Positions 54,840 through 64,000 of a DNA stretch of 64,000 nucleotides are shown piece after piece; position 1 is the first letter of the stretch, and the number at the start of each line of letters is the position of its first letter. Source of the DNA: Brachypterus glaber (Eukaryota; Arthropoda; Insecta; Coleoptera; Kateretidae); assembly GCA_958510825.1 (NCBI GenBank), contig OY294050.1:44529249-44593248 (forward strand), given 5' to 3'. The notes beneath the pieces are model-generated. The model saw only the letters and a program-made list of their open reading frames with translations, made no database searches and had not been told where the DNA came from. The translations under genes were made by a program, and so were the position numbers.

Positions 54840-55536
54840 TAGGGTTATTTTTAAATAAGTTCGTAAAATTTAAGAGGTGATACGTTAAAAAATATAAATA
54901 AAAGTTCCTATAAAGGTTGGTCCGAAAATGAGCCCTAAGGGAGCTGCGGCCCTTCGAATATGGACATATTGCTGCAGGACGATTCTTCACTTAAAACTAG
55001 GCAAAAAAGTATTCTTCACCAAAACACCTAAATTTAATATTAAAGGAGTAACAGCCTTTTAAAAAGTAACATTTTCACTGGCACGGAATGTTACTTCCTC
55101 TTAGTTGCATTTTATTTTTGAAAACGGTTGCTCGTACAGTGTTACACTATATGACATTTTTTATGTATTTTTACTTAAGGAATCTATATTTTTTATCGAA
55201 AATCCAAAAAATATATACATATAAAAGTTTGGGGCCAAAATGTGTGAAGCCTTACATACTTTGTCCGTCTAGGCACGCCTCTGGATAAATTCAAAAAAAT
55301 AAATTAACATAAACTTATTACCCTTATTAATATTAGTACGCATGCAAAAGCGCGTCGCTCTAGCTTAAAGTGTACACAAGTTATTAATTAAAAACCTTAT
55401 TTTTATTGCAATTGTAAAGGGCCGTAGCTCCCTAAGGACTCATTTCCGGACCAACTTTTATAGGAACTTTTTTTCATATTTTTTAACGTAGAATCACCTC
55501 TTAAATTTCTTATAATTTCTGAATAACCCCGTATAA
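54840..55536. mobile_element. Mariner-like foldback related to 7214-8392
   Basis: ATAGGGTTATT...TTAAGAGGTGAT and CCTAAGGGAGCTGCGGCCCTT pair with AAGGGCCGTAGCTCCCTAAG and AATCACCTCTTAAATT..GAATAACCCCGTA. Inner words (AAAGTTCCTATAAA, GGGAGCTACG) match the element in the first gene's intron. No coding sequence. Confidence 0.6.
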
Positions 55537-55544
55537 TATAAATG

Positions 55545-55782
55545 CAGTGTCGGACTGGGCAGCCCGAAGCTAGTGAAATCTTCCCGTTAGGGGCCCCAAG
55601 TGAAATAAAACTCAAAAAATTTGATGACTAAAAAAAGCTTTTTTTACCCCTGCCAGATAGAAATTTTGACAACTACAAAAAGAAAAAAAGTGGTGTGGGG
55701 GCGCCCAATGTAAGAGGGGCCCCCAAAAGTGAGTGGCCCCGTAAGATTTTTCTCACTATCTCACCTGTCCAGTCCGACGCTG
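55545..55782. mobile_element. hAT-like MITE with 8-bp target duplication
   Basis: Ends CAGTGTCGGACTGGGCAG and CTGTCCAGTCCGACGCTG. TATAAATG is perfectly duplicated at 55537-55544 and 55783-55790. CAGNG ends and an 8-bp duplication are the hAT pattern. 238 bp, noncoding. Confidence 0.85.
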
Positions 55783-56323
55783 TATAAATGTTTTGATACA
55801 TTCCATCTATAGGCTAATTCGTTTTTACGTGATAGTGACTCATGCTTAAAGCAACCTCCCACTTTACACTTTCTTGGTCTAGCCTCTTTGCGATCCGTTC
55901 CCAGCGCGGTCTGTACTTTCAATATGAGTCACTATGACGTATTTACGTATCATACTACTTTTTACAATTACACAGGCCAAGCGCAAAAAAAAAACATTTC
56001 AAATCTTATTTATGTCAAAATAAATAAAAAAATGCTGTTTTAGATAATTTATTATCAAAATTTAAAAGTTTTGCTAATTTACGTTATCTAAAAATGATTT
56101 TTTTATAAAATAAATGTATTGCGATGTCGAGGATCTACTAATCTACGACGAGATAAATATTTTTAAAACGTAAACTATTTTTTTTCTGCAGTTGGGAAAG
56201 GGTCAACTCTTGGACCCTTAATATTATAGTTTATTGAAAATTTAATTATAGATTTTTTCCCTACAACTTATTTGTTTTTAAAGGATTTTATTTTTAAAGA
56301 ACATATAGTTATACAGTGCGGTC

Positions 56324-57020
56324 CAAAAGTCACACCCCCCCTTTAACTTTTGAACGAGTTGAGATATCGACTTCAAATTTAGAACTGTTAAATAAGACAA
56401 CTTAAACTATCTTTTAGCATATATTTGACATTTTCAGCTCTTAAAATGTGGGCAGGGGGGCACGGGGGGACATTTTTTTAAACGGAAACGGGGGTCGTGT
56501 GATACATCATTTTAAAGCTTATAAAATTCTCTATTTAAACTAACATTTTTAAATTTTTTAAAAATGTTTTTTATTTTTCAATTTTTTGAGCTAAAACATT
56601 CGATTTTTTAAGTACTTTTTATAAATTTTTATTTATGTCAACTAAAATTAGTTTAAAAGTATAATTAAAATTTTATGATGAAATTAGGCATTTTAAAAAA
56701 ATTATTTGTTTTTTTTTTAGAGGAATTTTGACATTAATACCCATTTTCAACCCCATTTTAAACCCAATATTTTTTTTTAATTTAAAATATGGAGTTAAAT
56801 AGAGAATTTTATAAGCTTTAAAATGAAGTATTACACGACCCCCCTTGCCATTTAAAAAAATGTGCCCCCATGCCCCCTGCCCACATTTTAAGAGCTGAAA
56901 GTATTAAATATATGCTAAAAGATAGTTTAAGTTGTCTTATTTAAAAGTTCCAAATTTGAAGTCGATATCTCAACTGGTTCAAAAGTTAAGAGGGGGGGGG
57001 GTGACTTTTGGACCGCTCTG
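56324..57020. mobile_element. Family D hairpin, copy 2
   Basis: 697 bp, CAGTGCGGTCCAAAAGTCAC to GTGACTTTTGGACCGCTCTG, with TA at 56322-56323 and 57021-57022. C- and G-runs lie inside the ends. The arms pair over nearly their whole length. Confidence 0.8.
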
Positions 57021-57089
57021 TATAAATCAATATACAACTTATAAGTTTTTTCACTTATATAACTGTTTTTCTGAAAATTTGATCAAAAA

Positions 57090-57624
57090 TCGGGCATCAA
57101 TAAAGCCCTAAGGGAGCTACGGCCCTTCGAAGATGAGCATATTCAATGGGGACCAAAAAAAGCACCAATAAAATTTTAATGCTGCAGGGTGATTCTTAAT
57201 TTAAAACTAAGCAAAACAGTATTCTTCACCAAAAAAGTAAAATTTTTGGTGGCAAAAAATGTTACTTCCTCTTAATTGCATTTTTTTAACAGTGTTACAC
57301 TACATGACATTTTTTAGGTATCCACATTTTTTACAAAAAATCTAAAAAAAAAATAAACATAAAAAGTTTTGCGGCAAAAATGTTTTAATCCACACATGTT
57401 TTGTCCGTCTAGGCACGCCTCTGATTCAAAAAAAAAAAAAAAATAAAATGAACTAATTGTTTATTAAAAAAGTCCAAACCTTATTTTTTATACAATTTTA
57501 AAGGGTCGTAAAGGTTCGTTTCCCGACCTATGTTCCTAAGCTGTTTTTTTTAGGTTTTTTGATGTAGAATCATCCCCTTTATTTTCCACCAAACGACTGC
57601 AAAAACCATGTATTTCTGAAACAC
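57090..57624. repeat. Diverged relative of the 54840 foldback
   Basis: AAGCCCTAAGGGAGCTACGG near 57101 and AAAGGGTCGTAAAGGTTCG near 57500 are the decayed inner arms. The end (TTTCTGAAACACCCTGTTTG) is adjacent to the next hAT-like element. Noncoding. Confidence 0.45.
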
Positions 57625-57632
57625 CCTGTTTG

Positions 57633-58011
57633 CAGGGCCGTAACCAGAAAAAAAATCTAGGGGGACTCATTAGCCCCCAGGGTGGCACCCTCAAAAAAAA
57701 ATCTTTATCCCTGATGGTTCCAATCAAAACTTGGGGCCCCTACAAAAAACAAAAAAAAAATTGGCGCCCCTGCAAGAAAAAATTGGCGCCACAAAAATTA
57801 CCTACATGAAAAAAGAAAGCTTTGTCCCTGAGGGTTTCTACCAAACTTGGCGCCCCTTCAAAGAAAAAAGCTTTGTCCCTGACGGTTTCTACTACCAAAC
57901 TTGGCGCCCCTGCGCCCAAAGGTAGGTTAAAAATACCAGGGGGTGTTCACGAAAACGCCAGGGGGACTCAAACCAAGGCCAAGGGGACAGCCCCCCCTAG
58001 TTACGGCCCTG
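57633..58011. mobile_element. hAT-like MITE, GCAGGGCCGTAAC ends
   Basis: Ends CAGGGCCGTAACCAG and CTAGTTACGGCCCTG. Flanks CCTGTTTG (57625-57632) and CCTGTATG (58012-58019) match at seven of eight bases. The interior has repeats of AAACTTGG.GCCCCT and AAGCTTTGTCCCTGA.GG. Confidence 0.75.
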
Positions 58012-58019
58012 CCTGTATG

Positions 58020-59130
58020 CTGTATAGGAAGTAGATTAAGTTTAAAAATACGTGAACTAAAGATACACGTTCTGACGCTTGCGGAAGTCATTCCAAGGTT
58101 AAAAAGAAATATTAAACACTCGGTATTTAAAGCAAATCCCGGATGAAACCAAACAGTCTAAACCGTTATTATTACAAGTTGTCATTGATTTTATACTTGT
58201 TAAATTATTCCTTCCTTTCTATGAACGTTTATTAAGGAGTCGCTCTATCTAGTGACGTAGAGTATAGCCACAAAAACAAAATAGTTGAAAGCTACTAAAT
58301 TCATGGCCAAAACCCTTAATAAGCTCCAATTTATACCAAAATTTGTATTTAGGGGTTTTTGGGGCTGCTGAATACAAATTTAACATTTAAATTAATTTTT
58401 ACAAAATGGCGGATCCAATATGGCTGCCGCCTATATCAAAATTTGCAGATTTTTTACTAAAAACCATTGTACAGGGGTTTTTGAGGTCGCTGATTACGAA
58501 TGTAATACTTACATTTTTTTTTATTTTTACTTTTCGTTTTTTAAAAAAAGATTTTTTTTTCATAAAAAAAAAATTATTTTTTCAAAAAAAAAATTTGAAA
58601 TATTTTTTTAAAATTTTTTGGTTTTTCAATTTTTTTTATTAGTTTAATAATAAACCTAGACCTACAGGGGAAATAATTATTTTGTTGGCAGTAGTATTTT
58701 TTTACTGCAAAAATACCTAAAACTAAATCTGCCTGTCTTAGACATTTTTTAGGTTTAGGGGAGGGAGGGGCGGGGGATATTAGTAGAAAATTCTTGTTTT
58801 GATAATTAGCAAACACATTAATCTTTTCAACCAAGTGGAAAAAGTTGCTTAACGCTGATTAATCTGCCAAGTCGTAATACAAGTTTTAAAAAAAGTAACC
58901 AAATTTACAGACTAAAACATGACTTCCCCTTTTAAACTCAATAATCAAAAACAATACTTTTTTGTAAAAAATAAATAGGTACATACCTACGGAATTCAAA
59001 TCCATTTTAAAAAACTGCTTAAACTGTGATATTTATATTAAAAAAAAACTTGATTTTTCGGGAAAAATAACGTTTCAAAATTAGTTTCTTGAAACCCGAT
59101 TTTTGAACTGACATTTTCGATTTATTTGTT
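58020..59130. other. Upstream of ETS gene: nothing recognised
   Basis: AT-rich with long A- and T-runs at 58510-58640. No supported gene. Confidence 0.3.
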
Positions 59131-59141
59131 TTGATAGAAAA

Positions 59142-59329
59142 ACGACTTTGGCACCATCTATTGGTACAGTTCATAGAGAAGATAAAAAACGACTTTGGCA
59201 CCATCTATTGGTACAGTTCATAGAGAAGATAAAAAACGACTTTGGCACCATCTATTGGTACAGTTCATAGAGAAGATAAAAAACGACTTTGGCACCATCT
59301 ATTGGTACAGTTCATAGAGAAGATAAAAA
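59142..59329. repeat. Tandem repeat, 4 perfect copies of 47 bp
   Basis: Units begin ACGACTTTGGCACCATCTAT at 59142, 59189, 59236 and 59283 and end AGAGAAGATAAAAA. The copies look identical, which points to recent expansion. Confidence 0.95.
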
Positions 59330-59442
59330 ACGATAGAGGCAACTATTTGAAGCAATTTCGCTTTCGAGAGTTTTGGCCATGAATTTAGAAAACTCCGCCG
59401 TGTGCATCGCGGCCAAAAAACCAAACTAAAAATTTATACATA

Positions 59443-59586
59443 TTAAGGGCCACTTGCACCAACTTTTGATCTGGGATTATCTCGACTAAACCGAGTTTAA
59501 GTTAAAAATGCTGCGTTCCGATTGGTTGACCGTCCATTTAATCCAAGATTAAAGTTAAACCATCGTTGGTGCAAGTGGCCCTAAAA
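59443..59586. mobile_element. Hairpin MITE, AGGGCCACTTGCACCAAC ends
   Basis: TTAAGGGCCACTTGCACCAA pairs with TTGGTGCAAGTGGCCCTAAA. Inner TTAATC..GATTAA blocks pair too. About 140 bp. The same end motif is, from memory, widespread in insect genomes. Confidence 0.65.
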
Positions 59587-59589
59587 CCA

Positions 59590-60910
59590 AATTAAAATTG
59601 AGAAAATTCCCAACTCGAAAAAAAAAAGCTTTACCCCTGACGGAATTTACTGGCCAATAATTTCCCAACTGTACCCCTCAACTTTCCCAACTACTCTACC
59701 AATTTACGAACTCTGCCACTCAATTTTGCCAACTGAACAATTGATTTTTCCAACTCGAGCATGATTGAGGTGGGAGTGGCCCCCCATGGGAGCACCTCTG
59801 ATGGTTATACTCTTACGACGGCGGCTAAAGCTAGATGGAGTGACTGTTATTAAACGGACCAGTGTCGGACCTCACCACTGAGACCAGGAACCGTTGCTAG
59901 CCGGACAAAATTATCAGACAAAAAAATATATTTATGAAATATTTTATTTTGTCTGTATTCTAGACGATCGAGTTTACCATAAAGCATTTTTTTATAATAT
60001 TACTTAAATATTTAAATAATCGCTTTAAAAACGATATTTTTAAGACATTTATCAAAAATAAAATAACATTGTCAAGAAACTATAAAATATTAATTTAAAT
60101 GAATTTAAATATAGCTCGTATTTTATAATAGATACTAAAAAGTACTTACTTGATACTTTTTCTGTATAATTTTCGTAAAAAAAATATAACATTGGGTTAT
60201 TTTTGATTTAAGAATTTCCCATGTCTTTTTAGGTTTTAAACGTTTTAAACCCTTACCCTCCAGGGTGTCACAACTGTGACTTTACTTCTTTATTTTTTCT
60301 TCAAGGCAATATTATTTCAAAACTTTTATAGACTTTTTCTACGACTGCTTTAGAATGTAAGCAAATACACACAGTTTTCAAACACATAATGAATCCATTC
60401 TAGCTCTAGATACGGTATGAATATTCCGTATCGAGTGTTAGAATGAGCACATGTGGTTCCATCTCTTGTCTATAAAAGTAAAGAAAATTGTAGCAAAATT
60501 ATCAAAAATTTATATATTTTACCATGAAATATTGAATAATTTAATACAATTTAAAGTTTTGAGTTAAAATTATATAAAGTTTATTAGTTTTTCTTAATAT
60601 TTAATCAATTTAGTTCAAAAAATTAAAACTGCTCCATCTATTGTTAAATATTTAAACCTAATATATGTCACAACAATCTGACGTAACCTTCAATTTTTGC
60701 ATTATAATTTGTAAATATGTGCTAAAACTAAATAAAAATCTTTTTTAAGTACTGATTTGATAAAATTAATAAATAACATTAATTGCTTTATTTAAAAATA
60801 TGTGTTTTGTTGCATTTAAAATGTCACAAAAAATATTGTTTTTAACCTTGTCCGCAGTTTAAAGCCATACAGTTTCATATTTGCAGTCGAAGAAAAAGTA
60901 TAGTCTACAA
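59590..60910. other. Upstream of ETS gene: nothing recognised
   Basis: No frame or inverted repeat of note. Non-coding 5' exons of the ETS gene could lie here unseen. Confidence 0.3.
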
Positions 60911-60911
60911 C

Positions 60912-61020
60912 ACGTATGGAATAGTCATTCCGCGTTCGCGGGACCGTCATACTCGCCTACCGGCTCGTATGACAAACTTTCCGCTCGCGCGGAATATTGT
61001 CTATTCCATACTAGTTATAG
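60912..61020. repeat. Short hairpin with GTATGGAATAG arms
   Basis: CGTATGGAATAGTCATTCCGCG pairs with the complement ending CTATTCCATACTAG. GC-rich core with CATACTCGCC/GGCTCGTATG. Confidence 0.55.
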
Positions 61021-61251
61021 AATATATTATTCTACGTATGCAAACAAATATGCAAATTTAATTCAGTATAATACAGCCCTCCTTAAACTCTAAGGAAACG
61101 ATAACTCGGACAAAAACTAAAAAAAGAATCGTTTATTTTTTTATTCTTTTTTTCTTCTTTTTATGCATGGCAAATATAAAAAAAAAATTATAATTAGTTT
61201 AGTCTCTGGAGGGTATTTAAATAGAGAAGTTTATTCACTTTACGCCTGTAA

Positions 61252-61368
61252 AGGGAACGTTCAAGTATTACGTTACGCTATTTTCCTATACCATTAACAT
61301 GGGCGTAACACTCAAAAATGACCCCCACCCCCCCTAGGAGCGTTACGTAATACTTGAACGTTCCCGAA
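61252..61368. mobile_element. Short relative of the GGGAACGTTCAAG MITE
   Basis: GGGAACGTTCAAGTATTACG pairs with CGTAATACTTGAACGTTCCC, about 117 bp. Related to 27654-27892 by its ends. Confidence 0.65.
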
Positions 61369-61401
61369 GGATAAAATAGGGAAATACTGGGACTAATACA
61401 C

Positions 61402-61824
61402 GGAAAAAAAAAATTATAGCTAGGAGCGCTATAACACACATACCAAGCAAATTATAATCGCTTATTATATAAATACAAGGCTTTCTCTTACAATTATGGC
61501 AGTCAGTGTAAAAATTTATATGAAATACTTTAATTGTTTAGTGAATAATAAAATATAACAAATAGTATGGCATTTATAGCTTAAATAGATTTAATTATTG
61601 TCCGTGCTAATAATTTTTATAATATAATAAAATTTCTGTAAATTTATAATAGTGCCTGTAATAAATATAATCGTGTCTGTAATATATATAATCGTTTCCA
61701 ATTTATTTTTAACATTATTAGTTATTGTGTCCCTTATAATCTATAGCTTAAATCACTATAATTTGCCACTGTTACCAAATATCTTATAATGTATAGCGCA
61801 GAGCCCACTAATTTCTTTCCGTGT
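61402..61824. repeat. CACGGAAA-ended inverted-repeat element
   Basis: TACACGGAAAAAAAAAATTA at the left and TAATTTCTTTCCGTGTA at the right. The interior has repeated TATAATCGTTT/TTATAATC words. Tentative. Confidence 0.4.
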
Positions 61825-62300
61825 ACATACAAAATTGTAAAAAATTAAACAATAAAATGACATTTTCAAAAAATCTTTTAATTTATTTTATTTTTATTTA
61901 AATATGTTTGTCCAAGTTAATTAATATCTAAATTAATAACACTTACAATTTCAATAGTAAATTCATAATAAACAGAATAAAGAATTATTTTAAAGAACTA
62001 AAGAAAAAAATAATATATATCATCGATGAATAAAAAATAAAGTTCCACCAAAGACATTATAAAACTTAATATTACTTTAAGGCGTTTTCTACCTTCAAAT
62101 TTTAAAAATATTTTGTTTTAAAATATTTTTTTTATATAAAAAGAAAAAGATATCATTGTGAAATTTTGTAGGTATGTTTAAATAATTTTCAAAAAATTAT
62201 GGAAAAAATTACACTTTAAAAATCTAAAAAAAAAATAATAATTGTATTCTATAAATATAAACAACCCGTGAAAATATGTAATGCTACGTGTTCCATTATA

Positions 62301-63003
62301 CAGTGCAGTCCGAAAGTCACCCCCCCTTTTAACTTTTGAACGAGTTAAAATATCGACTTCAAATTTAGAATTCTCAAATAAGACAACTTAAACTATCTTT
62401 TAGCATATATTTGATATTTTCAGCTCTTAAAATGTGGGCAGGGGGGCATGGGAGGACATTTTTTTAATGGAAAGGGGGGTCGTGTGATACATCATTTTAA
62501 AGCTTATAAAATTCTCTATTTAAACTAATATTTTTAAATTTTTTAAAAATGTTTTTTAAGGTTTTGATTTTTCAATTTTTTGTGCTAAAACATTCGATTT
62601 TTTAAGTTTTTTTTTATAAATTTTTATTTATGTCAACTAAAATTAGTTTAAAAGTATAATTAACATTTTTTTATGATGAAATTATGCATTTTTAAAAAAT
62701 TATTTGTTTTTTTTTTAGAGGAATTTGGACATTAATACCCATTTTAAACCCATTTTTTTTTTAATTTAAAAATATGGAGTTAAATGAAGAATTTTATAAG
62801 ATTTAAAATGATGTATTACACGACCCCCCTCCATTTAAAAAATGTGCTCCATGTCCCCCTGCCCACATTTTAAGAGCTGAAAGTATTAAATATATGCTAA
62901 AAGATAGTTTAAGTTGTCTTATTTAAAAGTTCCAAATTTGAAGTCGATATCTCAACTGGTTCAAAAGTTAAGAGGGGGGGGGGGTGACTTTTGGACCGCT
63001 CTG
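62301..63003. mobile_element. Family D hairpin, copy 3
   Basis: 703 bp from CAGTGCAGTCCGAAAGTCAC to GTGACTTTTGGACCGCTCTG, with TA at 62299-62300 and 63004-63005. Same internal order as copies 1 and 2. Confidence 0.8.
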
Positions 63004-63009
63004 TATATT

Positions 63010-63770
63010 ATTTACAGTAAATGGTATATTGAATTTTCCCAAATATAAAAAAAAATAAAAAAAGATCTTTTTTTGAGAAACAAAACAAAAAAAAAAATAA
63101 AAAAAAATCGAAAAAAATTTTTCAGGGGCTAAGCCCCTAATGGCCTTGGTTTTATATACTTTCTTAAAAAACGTCCAGTACGACACTGAAACGGACTACC
63201 TTCCAAAGAATTTTAACCTAGGCAATTATCCACGACTGAATTGAACTTCTTTTTGTTTTGTTACTTGCTTCCTGTATACAACAACAAAAACCGGTGTTTT
63301 ATAAAACGCGCCTATAATATTAATATCCGAAACGTAAACGTTTAAAAACTTATATATATATATATTTATATTTTAACGTTTTTATTAATAATACCAATAT
63401 AAAATATTTAATTTTTGACCCCCCCCATGTAACGCGGCGTCACATTTTCGAGACCCCCCCCTATTAAATAAATTTTGTTACGTAACATTTTACAAAAAGT
63501 TAAAAAAATGAATGGAAATTGGTTTAAACCGGTTTTTAACCGGTTATTGCTTCCGTGTTTTAACCCAAAACCGGTCTGATGTAATTTCCGAAACCGGTTA
63601 ACCGAAAACCGGTTATTGGCTATGGTTTTCCATCTCTAATTTGTTTTTGTTTAGAGGATTTAGTTAACTGTTAACCACGCCGTGTGCAATAAAATTTGCA
63701 AGAAATCCGTCTCTTTAAGCCTAGATCATTGTTAAAAACGTGATCCAATAAACATTTTATAAGTTTATTA
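63010..63770. other. Nothing recognised; short AT and GGTTTAAACC repeats
   Basis: (AT)n near 63351-63366 and several ACCGGTT words at 63520-63610. A GTTACGTAAC fragment with C-runs at 63419-63490 recalls the interior of the PIF-like element at 3731-4050. Confidence 0.35.
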
Positions 63771-63771
63771 G

Positions 63772-64000
63772 TATATTAAAGTACTAGTTTCATAACATAC
63801 GTTTTTAGCGCACGAGTACAAGTTTAGAAAACGAGCCGCTTGCGGCGAGTTTTCTAAAGTACTAATGTGCTAAAAACGTATTATGAAACGAGAGCTTTAT
63901 ACAATTTTTTCTATTTTGCTCTAAAATTTAAAAAAAACTTACATTTAAATTGATGACTGATTTAGGGTTTTTATTTTGGATTGGCATTACAGTTTACACC
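63772..64000 (-). repeat. Family A copy 6, cut by the window end
   Basis: TTAAAGTACTAGTTTCATAAC to the window edge, matching the start of copy 5 at 50746-50975. Terminal palindrome AAAACGAGCCGC..GCGGCGAGTTTT present. Confidence 0.8.

Noticed and set aside
60912..61093. 70-residue frame across the GC-rich hairpin at 60.9-61.0 kb
   Set aside because: It follows the palindrome and has no coding signature.

Overview
The window is AT-rich, repeat-dense eukaryotic nuclear DNA from an insect. An intact but intron-split ETS-family gene of the insect Ets98B / D-ETS-4 (SPDEF-like) type, insect-style GT-AG splice sites and the mix of Tc1/mariner-like, hAT-like and PIF-like non-autonomous elements with non-LTR retrotransposon fragments all point there. 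A beetle with a large repeat-rich genome is my best guess, but that is inference. There are no prokaryotic operons, CRISPR arrays or rRNA genes.

Layout. Bases 1-13540 hold the last three exons of an unrecognised plus-strand gene (1-926, 8723-9126, 13224-13540). The three splice in phase and leave 548 residues in view. Its two introns are full of foldback elements, including one nested palindrome (about 5620-8690) and a frameshifted coding remnant (2372-2763). Bases 13541-45029 are intergenic and almost wholly mobile-element debris: four LINE fragments, two copies of a repeat carrying a recombinase-like remnant, several families of 0.2-0.9 kb inverted-repeat elements nested in each other, and four hairpins whose arms carry hammerhead-ribozyme or hammerhead-like cores. 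Bases 45030-54519 hold the minus-strand Ets98B-type gene. Its four coding exons (54519-54422, 52082-51283, 49926-49677, 45486-45030) splice in phase to 534 residues, with an N-terminal PNT/SAM domain, an ETS DNA-binding domain and a C-terminus with two PTDLS motifs that would suit CtBP binding. Bases 54528-64000 are upstream of that gene and again hold foldback elements, two hAT-like elements with target duplications and a 4 x 47 bp tandem repeat.

Recurring families, named here for reference. A is about 515 bp with a palindromic end. B is about 330 bp, found in tandem and inverted pairs. C is about 830 bp with ends CCCTGGTAGAAA/TTTCTACTAGGG and TA target duplications. D is a hairpin of about 700 bp starting near CAGTGCGGTCC, also at TA. 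E has ends CCCAGTC..GACTGGG.

The observations most worth following are complete hammerhead ribozyme folds in both arms of the hairpins at 28.4-28.6 kb and 29.8-30.3 kb; a 1642-bp snap-back element at 45877-47518 with 515-bp arms and a 4-bp target duplication; and the tandem PTDLS motifs of the ETS protein. All coordinates and folds were read by eye. No alignment or database search was run.
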